Of a DNA stretch of 20,470 nt, positions 6,754-14,786 are shown one piece after another. A model generated the notes under the pieces. It was not told where the DNA came from and did no database searches. It was given only the letters and a program-made list of their open reading frames with translations. This DNA is from CAVVYJ01 sp963752495. Lineage in GTDB: Bacteria > Pseudomonadota > Gammaproteobacteria > Burkholderiales > Methylophilaceae. Within the stretch, counting starts at the first letter, position 1; each line of letters begins with the position of its first letter. The translations under genes and the position numbers were made by a program. The DNA is taken from the NCBI GenBank assembly GCA_963752495.1, contig CAVVYJ010000007.1, positions 1 to 20,470 of the forward strand. Direction: 5' to 3'.

Positions 6754-7380
6754 ATGAAAAGAGTCATTTATTTATTATTGTGCATGTTTTTCTTTGCGGC
6801 GTGTCACGCAGAGAAAGTGCCTGCTATTCCCTCAGGCGCTACAGTGCTAGTGCTTGGGGATAGTCTTAGCTATGGTACTGGGGCAGATAAAAACGAAGAC
6901 TATCCAAGTCTTTTAGCTGCTAATACTGGCTGGAATATAGTGAATGCAGGCGTGCCAGGCGACACTTCGGCCGATGGTTTGCTACGTCTACCCGAACTTT
7001 TAGATGCACATCAACCAAAACTGTTAATCATAGAACTTGGTGGGAATGATTTTCTTCACAGCGTGCCAGTTACACAGACAATCGAAAATTTAAAAACTGC
7101 CATTTCTTTAGCAAAATTAAAAAATATTACGATTGTACTAGTAGCAATTCCGGAATTTAGCCCATTGATGGCAGCAATGGGTGGGTTATCCGATCATCCT
7201 ATCTATGAAAAACTTGCTAAAGAAAACAATGTGTTATTAATTAGGGATGTATTTTCTGAGGTATTGTCGAAAAATTCCTTAAAGGCTGATTATATTCACC
7301 CTAATGCAGCGGGGTATCGCGCAGTGGAAGAAAAAATGCGTGACTCTTTAATCGAGCTTGGCTTGTTGCAGGGTAAGTAA
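6754..7380 (+). CDS. SGNH/GDSL-type esterase, TesA-like lipoprotein
   Basis: A 208-residue SGNH hydrolase related to the arylesterase/thioesterase/lysophospholipase TesA. Conserved blocks are in order: block I LVLGDSLSYGTG with the catalytic serine, block II NAGVPGDTS (Gly), block III ELGGNDFL (Asn), and block V DYIHPNAAGY with catalytic Asp and His. A hydrophobic N-terminus ends in FFFAACHAEK, a plausible lipobox with a cysteine, so it is likely exported and lipid-anchored. The preferred substrate (acyl-CoA, lysophospholipid or other ester) cannot be told. AAGGA precedes the ATG. Its 3' end overlaps the convergent mutY by 33 bases, in both arms. Intact here; the right copy is frameshifted. 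Confidence 0.9.
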   Translation: MKRVIYLLLCMFFFAACHAEKVPAIPSGATVLVLGDSLSYGTGADKNEDYPSLLAANTGWNIVNAGVPGDTSADGLLRLPELLDAHQPKLLIIELGGNDFLHSVPVTQTIENLKTAISLAKLKNITIVLVAIPEFSPLMAAMGGLSDHPIYEKLAKENNVLLIRDVFSEVLSKNSLKADYIHPNAAGYRAVEEKMRDSLIELGLLQGK

Positions 7381-8359
7381 AATTTTGCGAACAGGTGTTG
7401 GTATTGCTGCACCAATTGCTTCATCAAGCACAATCCATAAGGTGTTTGTAGTATGCGTTTGTTTTGCTGCCTGCATTAAAACGGGCTGAATGTGTAATTT
7501 AAAGTGGGTAAAAGTGTGTGTGATTTTAGGTAAATTTTTTACACCATTTGGCGCAGAATCTATTTCCGGAAAGCTCCATAAACCACCCCAGATGCCTGCT
7601 TGCGGGCGTTTTTCAAGCATCACTTCATTGCCATTTATTTTAACCAGCATGACCGTACTCTTTTCGGGTAATATTTTGCGAGGCTTTGGCGTGGGGAGTT
7701 TTTTGACTGAGTTTAATTTCAGCGCTTTACAGCTGGTGCTGACAGGGCAAATTTCGCACTTTGGCTTGGTGCGGGTGCACAAGGTTGCACCTAGGTCCAT
7801 TAAACCCTGTGTGTAAGGAATGGCATCATTTTTAGGGTTTTCTTGTAGGGCTATTTCCCATAATTTTTTTTCTATTTTTGGGTTGCTCGGCCAGCCTTCA
7901 ATCAAAAAATGTCGCGCAAACACACGCTTAACGTTGCCATCTAAAATAGGTCGCGGCCTGCTAAAAGCGAAGGTGGAAATCGCTGCAGCAGTAGATTTAC
8001 CAATGCCTGGCAGACTCAAGATTTGCTCAAAATTTTGCGGAAAAAAACCGCCAAAATCACTCATGATCTTCTGCGCTGCGTCATGCAAGTTGCGCGCACG
8101 AGAGTAGTATCCTAGGCCGCTCCAGTATTGCAACACTTCTTCTTGGCTTGCTACGGCAAGCGCATGAATACTAGGGAAGCGAGCCATAAATTTGGAATAG
8201 TAGCCAATCACTGCAGCGCACCTGGGTTTGTTGCAGCATAATTTCTGAAACCCAGATAGCGTAAGGGTCAGGGGCTTGGTTTAATTTAGTCTGCCAAGGT
8301 AAATCATGACGCCCATGTTGCTTTTGCCAATGAATGATTTTAGCGGAAAAATCAGACAT
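7348..8359 (-). CDS. mutY: Adenine DNA glycosylase, frameshifted copy
   Basis: MutY removes adenine mispaired with 8-oxoguanine or guanine. This copy is complete except for one inserted base near 8216-8219: the text reads GTGCGCTGCAG where the right arm has GTGGCTGCAG, so the frame breaks just after LQQTQV near residue 47. Upstream residues include the catalytic Glu in WVSEIMLQQTQ; downstream come the helix-hairpin-helix LPGIGKSTAAA, the Asp in ILDGNVKRV, the four-cysteine Fe-S loop and a C-terminal Nudix-like domain. A sequencing error is the simplest cause. Residues about 50-110 differ strongly from the right arm, whereas the C-terminal part is nearly identical. The start overlaps the end of the peroxiredoxin gene by 8 bases. 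Confidence 0.9.
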
Positions 8360-8910
8360 GCGATGCCAGCCAATCAATCACATCTTCTGCATTCTTATCG
8401 GGTGGAAATACGGGATAAATGCAATGCCTGATAACGCCATCATACGCAATTAAGGTGAGGCGTTTAATTAACTGCATATTATCAACTTGAAAGGTTGGTA
8501 AATTGCATTGTGAGGGCAAAGTCCAGTTTTTCATCACTCAGCAAGGCATAGGGCAAATGTAGGCGGTCAGCAGCTTCTTGCTGATATATGGTGGCTTGAG
8601 TACTGAGGCCAAAGACCTGTGTCTTTAATCTTGTGAAAGCGGCAAAGTTGTCTCTGTAGCCACAGCTTTGCGGGGTGCAGCCGCGCGCACCGGGAATTTC
8701 ATCCCAACCATTAGGTAAAGGCACATCTGGTCTGCCCGTCATCGGATAACAATAAATTACGAGCCAGCCTTTGACCGAAGAAAGGTTGATGGTTGTGTTT
8801 TGTGTAGAAGTTAAGAATACATCTGGCAATGATTTGCCAACCAAATGATTACAAGCGCCATCATCCTGCGGAATAGGCAAATTACCTGGTAACGCCGATA
8901 GATTGATCAC
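8352..8910 (-). CDS. Thioredoxin-fold peroxiredoxin-like protein, frame disrupted
   Basis: AhpC/TSA-like protein expected to reduce peroxides through a redox cysteine; the GARGCTPQSCGYRD segment holds two cysteines. It starts with GTG, seven bases after asmA, and runs in frame to about residue 137, then ends at a stop at 8482. The rest of the protein (LPTFQVDNMQLIKRLTL, then YPVFPPDKNAEDVIDWL) continues in the +1 frame to 8352. Removing one base near CAATTTA (about 8500) restores a protein with the spacing expected for the family. The right arm carries the same disruption. The C-terminal frame is clearly conserved as protein between the arms, so a recent or shared indel is more likely than long-standing decay. 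Confidence 0.78.
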
Positions 8911-8917
8911 AACTGGT

Positions 8918-9748
8918 TTAGAACTTAAGTAACTTCTTAAGTTTTTTCTCGGCCTTCTCTTTCGCTATATCTTCTGCAGATTTAGGCTCTTCAGCTGGCG
9001 CAGAACTAGCAGCTGGACTACTAGCATCTGTAGGTGCTGTTGCAGGGGCGGTTTCCCCAGATTTTTTCTTACCGAGCAAATCTTTAAGCGCATCGGCTTT
9101 ATTCTCGCCGCCAATTAGTTCTTTTACTGCAGAACCTTTTTCACCGCCAACCTTATCGAGCAACTTGGATTGTGCCAATGCAGAGCCAACAGCGGCAAAG
9201 TCCATGCCGTATTTGGGGTCTGAGAACGAACCTGTGATTTTGATAGGGATAGCGATACCGCTTAATTCGTCAAGATCAGCTCCGCCCTGCCCTTTGAGGG
9301 ATTTAACTATCGTCGGTTTGGCTATATAGTTAATCTTTTCATTACCTATATCGATATCACCACGGCTATCACCTTTTGCCAAGCGCAACACGGGTGCCTT
9401 CATAGCTAAATCTTCATTATGCGCAACACCATTTTTAATGTTAAATGTGGCGGTAAGTTCGCTAAAGTCGGTTTTTTTAGTTTTATCGGCATTTGCATCT
9501 TTTTTACCTAAAATGTTGACCTTACTTTTTAAATCACGAATGCTACCCGCAATATCCACGCCCTTAAGCGCGCCATCAGCAAGCACGAGCGAGGCGTTAC
9601 CCAGTAAACCCTTTTTTAGTGCGCCTACACTATTACCCTGTGTTGTCACATCGACATTTACGGTGCCTTTACCTTCCAGCATATCGTTGTTAATCGCATC
9701 CACCATCAGTGGCCCTACACTAACGCCTTTCATGCTTTGCTTGAAAGC
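8918..9748 (-). CDS. asmA: AsmA family protein, C-terminal part cut by the palindrome joint
   Basis: AsmA proteins are large envelope proteins linked to outer-membrane lipid transport and assembly. Only the C-terminal portion is here: GVSVGPLMVDAINNDMLEGKGTVNVDV, then NASLVLADGALKGVDIAGSIR, then GIAIPIKITGSFSDPKYGMDFAAVG, which are the typical AsmA C-terminal repeats, followed by an Ala/Pro/Ser/Glu-rich linker and a lysine-rich end (KKLKKLLKF). Reading upstream past 9748 leaves AsmA sequence at once, so the gene is truncated by the strand switch. The protein is identical to the right copy; only two synonymous DNA differences were found. It heads the asmA-peroxiredoxin-mutY cluster. Confidence 0.88.
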   Translation of the reverse strand, partial: AFKQSMKGVSVGPLMVDAINNDMLEGKGTVNVDVTTQGNSVGALKKGLLGNASLVLADGALKGVDIAGSIRDLKSKVNILGKKDANADKTKKTDFSELTATFNIKNGVAHNEDLAMKAPVLRLAKGDSRGDIDIGNEKINYIAKPTIVKSLKGQGGADLDELSGIAIPIKITGSFSDPKYGMDFAAVGSALAQSKLLDKVGGEKGSAVKELIGGENKADALKDLLGKKKSGETAPATAPTDASSPAASSAPAEEPKSAEDIAKEKAEKKLKKLLKF

Positions 9749-10678
9749 AGATGGTGGCGTGGCTACACTCTCCCCTTTTGCTGCTAATTTATATCAAGGC
9801 ACCATGGATGGCACGCTTAAAGTTGATGCGCGCGCACACCCAGCATCGCTTTCAAGCAAAGCATGAAAGGCGTTAGTGTAGGGCCACTGATGGTGGATGC
9901 GATTAACAACGATATGCTGGAAGGTAAAGGCACCGTAAATGTCGATGTGACAACACAGGGTAATAGTGTAGGCGCACTAAAAAAGGGTTTACTGGGTAAC
10001 GCCTCGCTCGTGCTTGCTGATGGCGCGCTTAAGGGCGTGGATATTGCGGGTAGCATTCGTGATTTAAAAAGTAAGGTCAACATTTTAGGCAAAAAAGATG
10101 CAAATGCCGATAAAACTAAAAAAACCGACTTTAGCGAACTTACCGCCACATTTAACATTAAAAATGGTGTTGCGCATAATGAAGATTTAGCTATGAAGGC
10201 ACCCGTGTTGCGCTTGGCAAAAGGTGATAGCCGCGGTGATATCGATATCGGTAATGAAAAGATTAACTATATCGCCAAACCGACGATAGTTAAATCGCTC
10301 AAAGGGCAGGGCGGAGCTGATCTTGACGAATTAAGCGGTATCGCTATCCCTATCAAAATCACAGGTTCGTTCTCAGACCCCAAATACGGCATGGACTTTG
10401 CCGCTGTTGGCTCTGCATTGGCACAATCCAAGTTGCTCGATAAGGTTGGCGGTGAAAAAGGTTCTGCAGTAAAAGAACTAATTGGCGGCGAGAATAAAGC
10501 CGATGCGCTTAAAGATTTGCTCGGTAAGAAAAAATCTGGGGAAACCGCCCCTGCAACAGCACCTACAGATGCTAGCAGTCCAGCTGCTAGTTCTGCGCCA
10601 GCTGAAGAGCCTAAATCTGCAGAAGATATAGCGAAAGAGAAGGCCGAGAAAAAACTTAAGAAGTTACTTAAGTTCTAA
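9741..10678 (+). CDS. asmA: AsmA family protein, 5' partial, frameshifted near its start
   Basis: Right-arm copy of the AsmA C-terminal region. It extends about 35 residues further upstream than the left copy, through the spacer (VATLSPFAANLYQGTMDGTLKVDARAHP), a stretch typical of the AsmA domain before GVSVGPL. One base is missing near 9841: the bases around CACCCAGCATC must gain one to join VDARAHP to SIAFKQSMKGVSVG. From 9863 to the stop it is open. The true start lies in sequence not present, since at 9741 the DNA switches to the other arm. The C-terminal tail is rich in Ala, Pro, Ser, Glu and Lys. Confidence 0.87.
9749..9847 (+). other. Asymmetric spacer at the palindrome centre
   Basis: These 99 bases are not palindromic. 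On the plus strand they encode asmA sequence that leads into the right-arm copy (residues reading ADGGVATLSP, then NLYQG, then VDARAHP). They do not continue the left-arm copy. The strand therefore switches at 9748/9749. The bases TTGAAAGC at 9741-9748 fit both the left arm and a plausible in-frame upstream asmA reading (LKADGG), which would be a short overlap at the joint. Confidence 0.85.
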
Positions 10679-10684
10679 ACAGTT

Positions 10685-11243
10685 GTGATTAATTTATCGG
10701 CGTTACCAGGTAATTTGCCTATTCCGCAGGATGATGGCGCTTGTAATCATTTGGTTGGCAAATCATTGCCAGATGTATTTTTAACTTCTACACAAAACAC
10801 AACCATCAACCTTTCTTCGGTCAAAGGCTGGCTCGTAATTTATTGTTATCCAATGACGGGTAAACCAGATGTGCCTTTACCTAATGGTTGGGATGAAATT
10901 CCCGGTGCGCGCGGCTGCACCCCGCAAAGCTGTGGCTACAGAGACAACTTTGCCGCTTTCACAAGATTAAAGACACAGGTCTTTGGCCTCAGTACTCAAG
11001 CCACCATATATCAGCAAGAAGCTGCTGACCGCCTACATTTGCCCTATGCTTTGCTGAGTGATGAAAAGCTGGAGTTTGCACGTGCACATCAATTTACCAA
11101 CATTTCAAGTTGATAATATGCAGTTAATTAAACGCCTTACATTAATTGTTCATAATGGCGTTATCAGGCAATGTTTTTATCCCGTATTTCCACCCGATAA
11201 AAATGCAGAAGATGTAATTGATTGGCTGGTGTCGCATGTCTGA
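10685..11243 (+). CDS. Thioredoxin-fold peroxiredoxin-like protein, frame disrupted (right copy)
   Basis: Mirror of the left-arm gene, with GTG start six bases after the asmA stop. The first frame stops at 11113 after residues ARAHQFTNISS; the family-like continuation LPTFQVDNMQLIKRLTLIV runs in the +1 frame to 11243. Removing one base within CACATCAATTTA (about 11090-11098) would give ARALNLPTF or a close variant with the family spacing. The 20 bases before the disruption differ much more between the arms than the surrounding sequence, yet both arms have the same total shift. C-terminal residues differ at several sites (IVHNGVIRQCF versus IAYDGVIRHCI), showing selection as protein. Its end overlaps the mutY start by 8 bases. 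Confidence 0.78.
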
Positions 11244-12246
11244 TTTTGCCGCTAAAATAATTCATTGGCAAAAGCAACATGGGCGTCATGATTTGCCTTG
11301 GCAGACTAAATCAAACCAAGCCCCTGACCCTTACGCTATCTGGGTTTCAGAAATTATGCTGCAACAAACTCAAGTGGCTGCAGTGATTGGCTATTATGCT
11401 AAATTCATGCAGCGCTTTCCCAATATTAATGCGCTTAGCCAAGCCTCACAAGAAGAGGTTCTACAACACTGGAGCGGGCTCGGTTATTACAGCCGCGCGC
11501 GCAATTTGCATAACGCTGCACAAAAAATAGTAGATGAGTTTGGTGGTATTTTCCCTTCTGATTTCGAAGATATTTTGCGCCTACCGGGCATTGGCCGCTC
11601 TACTGCTGCAGCTATTTCCACCTTCGCTTTTAGCAAGCCGCAACCTATTTTAGATGGCAACGTTAAGCGTGTGTTTGCACGACATTTCTTGATTGAAGGC
11701 TGGCCGAGCAACCCAAAAATAGAAAAAAAATTATGGGAAATCGCACTACAAGAAAACCCTAAAAATGATGCCATTCCTTACACACAGGGCTTAATGGATC
11801 TAGGTGCAACGTTGTGCACACGCAGCAAGCCAAAGTGCGGAATTTGTCCTGTCAGCACCAGCTGTAAAGCGCTGAAATTTGACTCAGTCAAAAAACTCCC
11901 CACGACAAAACCTCGCAAAATATTACCCGAAAAGAGTACGGTCATGCTGGTTAAAATAAATGGCAATGAAGTGATGCTTGAAAAACGCCCGCAAGCAGGC
12001 ATCTGGGGTGGTTTATGGAGCTTTCCAGAAATAGATTCTGCGCCAAATGGTGTAAAAAATTTACCTAAAATCACACACACTTTTACCCACTTTAAATTAC
12101 ACATTCAGCCCGTTTTAATGCAGGCAGCAAAACAAACGCATACTACAAACACCTTATGGATTGTGCTTGATGAAGCAATTGGTGCAGCAATACCAACACC
12201 TGTTCGCAAAATTTTACTTACCCTGCAACAAGCCAAGCTCGATTAA
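11236..12246 (+). CDS. mutY: Adenine DNA glycosylase
   Basis: Intact 336-residue MutY, which excises adenine opposite 8-oxoguanine in base excision repair. Visible: catalytic Glu39 in WVSEIMLQQTQ, the helix-hairpin-helix LPGIGRSTAAA at 116-126, catalytic Asp140 in ILDGNVKRV, and the [4Fe-4S] loop with Cys194, Cys201, Cys204 and Cys210 (spacing 6, 2, 5). From about residue 230 comes the Nudix-like domain that recognises 8-oxoguanine (VMLEKRPQAGIWGGLWSFPE). I choose ATG 11236 over a TTG 18 bases upstream because it matches the family start and overlaps the upstream stop, suggesting translational coupling with the peroxiredoxin. Pairing with a peroxiredoxin fits oxidative-damage defence. Confidence 0.95.
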   Translation: MSDFAAKIIHWQKQHGRHDLPWQTKSNQAPDPYAIWVSEIMLQQTQVAAVIGYYAKFMQRFPNINALSQASQEEVLQHWSGLGYYSRARNLHNAAQKIVDEFGGIFPSDFEDILRLPGIGRSTAAAISTFAFSKPQPILDGNVKRVFARHFLIEGWPSNPKIEKKLWEIALQENPKNDAIPYTQGLMDLGATLCTRSKPKCGICPVSTSCKALKFDSVKKLPTTKPRKILPEKSTVMLVKINGNEVMLEKRPQAGIWGGLWSFPEIDSAPNGVKNLPKITHTFTHFKLHIQPVLMQAAKQTHTTNTLWIVLDEAIGAAIPTPVRKILLTLQQAKLD

Positions 12247-12839
12247 AGAGTCACGCATTTTTTCTTCCACTGCGCGATACCCCGCTGCATTAGGGTGAAT
12301 ATAATCAGCCTTTAAGGAGTTTTTCGATAACACACTAGAAAATACATCCCTAATTAATAACACATTGGTTTCTTTAGCCATCTCTTCATAAAGAGGGTGA
12401 TCTGTTAGCCCACCCATAGCGGCTTTTAACGGACTAAACTCCGGTATTGCCAACACAGTGGCCTAATATTTTTTAATTTAGCGAGTGAAATAACCGTTTT
12501 TAGATTCTCTACTGTCTGCTCAACAGGTACGCCATGCAGAAAGTCATTCCCACCAAGTTCAATTATTAATAGTATTGGTTGGTATGTCTCTAATAGTTCG
12601 GGCAGGCGCTGCAAGCCATCGGCAGAAGTATCACCTGGCACACCTGCATTCACTATTTTCCAGCCAGTATTCGCAGCCAAAAGACTTGGATAATCTTCAT
12701 TTTTATCGGCTCCTGTGCCATAACTTAGACTATCACCAAGCACCAGCACAGTAGCTCCTGAGGGGATAGCAGGCACCTTCTCCGCATGGCACGCCACAAA
12801 GAAAAACATGCACATTAATAAATAAATGATTTTTTTCAT
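12214..12839 (-). CDS. SGNH/GDSL-type esterase, frameshifted copy
   Basis: Mirror of 6754-7380 with the same GDSL, GGND and DYIHPNAAGY blocks and N-terminal lipobox. One base is missing near 12460, after KNI: adding it gives NITATVLAIPEFSPL in place of the left copy's NITIVLVAIPEFSPL. Downstream of that point the frame continues to the normal end. Several residues in the middle differ from the left copy (LLETYQPILL versus LLDAHQPKLL; DHPLYEEMAKETN versus DHPIYEKLAKENN), so this is a genuine strain variant carrying either a small lesion or a sequencing error. It overlaps mutY by 33 bases at the 3' ends. Confidence 0.85.
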
Positions 12840-12854
12840 AAAAGCCTTATAAAT

Positions 12855-12880
12855 AAAAAAAGTAGCCGAAGCTACTTTTT
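12855..12880 (-). terminator. Hairpin terminator after the small gene (right copy)
   Basis: Mirror of 6713-6738, with stem AAAAAGTAGC/GCTACTTTTT and loop CGAA. The loop has changed but the stem is kept, which supports function. Confidence 0.85.
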
Positions 12881-12893
12881 CTGTTGCTAATTC

Positions 12894-13124
12894 TTAGTGC
12901 GGGCGTGAATGCAAAATTCGCTCTGCTAGCATCTGAAAGCGTGGTGAGACAAATTTACGAGACTGCGTGCCCGCATCCGCAATGGCCAGTAGCTCTTCAA
13001 TTGCAGAACGAAAACCTAATTCAAACAACCAGTAATCGGATTCGTCGATTGCATATTTTTTGTCCGAATTCACATCCTCGCAAAGCCTATCAAACGCTTC
13101 CTTACATACATTTTGCTCAGCCAT
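12894..13124 (-). CDS. Small conserved protein of unknown function (right copy)
   Basis: Same 76-residue unknown protein as 6469-6699, with two substitutions. Length, start, AAGGAG ribosome site, promoter and terminator are all conserved, whereas the DNA carries additional silent changes. The function is not recognised. Confidence 0.75.
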   Translation of the reverse strand: MAEQNVCKEAFDRLCEDVNSDKKYAIDESDYWLFELGFRSAIEELLAIADAGTQSRKFVSPRFQMLAERILHSRPH

Positions 13125-13157
13125 AGCCCGCTCCTTTAATATTCACTCGCTTAGCCT

Positions 13158-13186
13158 ATAGTAAAAATCTTTAAGTCATTTGGCAA
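13158..13186 (-). promoter_or_regulatory. Promoter of the small unknown gene (right copy)
   Basis: On the minus strand, TTGCCA (13181-13186), a 17-base spacer and TACTAT (13158-13163). The spacer has substitutions relative to the left arm, but the boxes do not. Confidence 0.6.
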
Positions 13187-13233
13187 GAGTTAACTACTTT
13201 TGTTCCTTTATTTCTGAGACCTGCTTTTGATAC

Positions 13234-13785
13234 TTACTTCTGATCCCAGGAATCTTCCCACATGCAGTGCTTAATTTTATGACGATTTTTAATGAGCTCA
13301 TCAATACTTGGCTCATCGTTCAATGCACGTTTTAAAGCAAGCTTAATCGCATCGTAGTTGTTTTTATACATATCTGCCTTATCTAACTCACCTGCTTTTT
13401 CTAAGTCGATACAGCCCGGGTCTATCCACAGCAAAGCAACAATACATAGGTCGTTCACTTGGTCTTTTGGAATAATGCCTTCAATCACTGCATCTAAAAT
13501 GCCGTCTGCTACTGCGGCTTGGACTACTCCGCCAAACAAACCGACATCGGTGCTGCCTTTTAAAGTCACTTTTGGCACCATCATGCAAGCAGGGCGCACC
13601 AATTGATTAATATCGCGAACAGCAAACATAGCCGTGTGGCCTTTGCTCTGTGCCATCATATTGGCGAATGCTTGACCTACTGGGCCATCTACAGTGCCAA
13701 TTAAGATTTCTGGCATAGCTGCTGTAACATCTTTGCCTTCACTATAAACTGTTGCCTCACCGGCTTTAAAAATAATTTTTGACAT
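13234..13785 (-). CDS. fae: Formaldehyde-activating enzyme homologue (Fae2-like, right copy)
   Basis: Right-arm copy, 183 residues, identical to the left copy except one Glu to Lys change near residue 167 and the C-terminus, which ends ...CMWEDSWDQK. The left copy lacks one base in GATCAGAAG, so it reads through six further residues. This shorter form is probably ancestral, because the extra residues in the left copy come from reading the wrong frame of otherwise homologous downstream DNA. As in the left copy, no histidine is present in the first 48 residues. AAGGA precedes the start, and a conserved TATAAT lies upstream. Confidence 0.85.
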   Translation of the reverse strand: MSKIIFKAGEATVYSEGKDVTAAMPEILIGTVDGPVGQAFANMMAQSKGHTAMFAVRDINQLVRPACMMVPKVTLKGSTDVGLFGGVVQAAVADGILDAVIEGIIPKDQVNDLCIVALLWIDPGCIDLEKAGELDKADMYKNNYDAIKLALKRALNDEPSIDELIKNRHKIKHCMWEDSWDQK

Positions 13786-13824
13786 GAAATTTCCTTAAAT
13801 TAACGATACTCAAACTAAAACGTG

Positions 13825-13830
13825 ATTATA
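13825..13830 (-). promoter_or_regulatory. Probable -10 box of the fae promoter (right copy)
   Basis: TATAAT on the minus strand, 39 bases before the fae start, same position as in the left arm although neighbouring bases differ (CACGTTTT versus CACATTTT). Confidence 0.5.
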
Positions 13831-13847
13831 CAATTTTGCTGCCTGAC

Positions 13848-14276
13848 TTAAATAATTAGTTGCATGTCCACATGCCAAATATTGACATCGATATAAGGCT
13901 CGCTCGTAACAACAAAACCCATCTTTTGGTAAAACTTAATCGCATGCGTCTGCGCAGATAAAACTACTTTATTATAATTCTTATGCTTTAAAACGCTGAT
14001 TGCTTTATCCAATAGGGCCTTGCCCACACCACAATTTCGCCATTCTTTATAAACACCCATACGTCCAACTCTGCCAGCATCTAAAATACGTGTGCAGCCA
14101 ATCGGCTGGTCCTTTTCATCAAAGGCCAGTAAATGGACTGCATCAACATCATAAGCATCCCATTCCACCCAGGCAGGCACATGCTGCTCGACAATAAAAA
14201 CTTGTTCACGAATTTGGCGCAGTTCCGCCTCGTGGCTCGCCCAACTAACTTCTTTAATATAAAATTTTATGCTCAT
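13848..14276 (-). CDS. GNAT family N-acetyltransferase (right copy)
   Basis: Mirror of 5325-5753, about 142 residues, with one visible substitution (Ala to Gly in RMGVYKEW, just before the acetyl-CoA loop RNCGVG). Start chosen at MSIKFYIKE as for the left copy; an ATG 39 bases further upstream is the alternative. The substrate is unknown. Confidence 0.85.
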   Translation of the reverse strand: MSIKFYIKEVSWASHEAELRQIREQVFIVEQHVPAWVEWDAYDVDAVHLLAFDEKDQPIGCTRILDAGRVGRMGVYKEWRNCGVGKALLDKAISVLKHKNYNKVVLSAQTHAIKFYQKMGFVVTSEPYIDVNIWHVDMQLII

Positions 14277-14353
14277 CACTAATAGGCGCTTGCAGTCCAT
14301 AAAGGTAACAGGCATTATGCAGCCTTGAGATTATTATGTAAATTTAAGGAATC

Positions 14354-14737
14354 ATGATGCAAAAATATCAAACAGCAGCAGCACGTATTTTATTAGCATT
14401 GGTCTTTTTAGGCTTGGTTTTACTTCGGTTAAGCGCCATTATGTCCAGCCCCGATGGCTATATGCAATATCAGGTGACATTAGGTCAGTTTGGCCTGCCT
14501 AGCGTTTTTGCGCCATTGCTTATTTTAGTGCAGCTGGTAGCAGGCTTGGCTTTATTTGTGGGTTATAAAACACGTTTGTTTGCACTTATTCTAGCCGTAT
14601 TAGCTGTATTTTTAGCCATTGTGTTAGGTATGAAAATTCCGGAATTGTTCTTTTTATATATTGGTATTGCAGGCGGGATGTTGCTTTTGTCCACGTACCC
14701 ACAAACAGCTTGTAGCTTAGACAATCTAAAGAAGTAG
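14354..14737 (+). CDS. DoxX family membrane protein (right copy)
   Basis: Protein identical to the left copy (127 residues, four membrane helices). Preceded by AAGGAATC and tandem ATG codons. Divergent from the GNAT gene, convergent with the metallohydrolase. Confidence 0.82.
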   Translation: MMQKYQTAAARILLALVFLGLVLLRLSAIMSSPDGYMQYQVTLGQFGLPSVFAPLLILVQLVAGLALFVGYKTRLFALILAVLAVFLAIVLGMKIPELFFLYIGIAGGMLLLSTYPQTACSLDNLKK

Positions 14738-14751
14738 CTCTTCACCTAGTA

Positions 14752-14786
14752 AAGTAGCGGCAACAAAAATATTTGGGCCGCTTCTT
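14752..14786 (+). terminator. Probable bidirectional terminator between doxX and metallohydrolase (right copy)
   Basis: AGCGGC (14756-14761) and GCCGCT (14777-14782) with flanking AAGTAG/CTTCTT pairing; the same weak, long-loop hairpin as in the left arm. Confidence 0.5.

Larger units (their letters stand above)
1..9748 (+). repeat. Left arm of window-wide imperfect inverted repeat
   Basis: Reading this arm from its outer end gives the same sequence as reading the complement of the window from base 20470 inward. I compared the outermost 100 bases, the whole asmA stretch and many gene boundaries. Paired coordinates sum to 19596 near the centre, 19601 around fae-csp, about 20465 at hemE (after the extra right-arm block) and 20471 at the ends. 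The two arms differ by substitutions, small indels and one block of about 865 bp. The innermost 830 bp (8918-9747) show only two differences, at 9299 and near 9021, both synonymous in asmA. Confidence 0.97.

Noticed and set aside
9438..9866. Forward open frame of 142 residues across the centre
   Set aside because: Most of it is antisense to the left asmA copy; only the end (from about 9741) is true asmA coding. It arises from the joint.
9817..10158. Reverse open frame of 113 residues mirroring the one at the centre
   Set aside because: It is antisense to the right asmA copy and repeats the shadow of the other arm.
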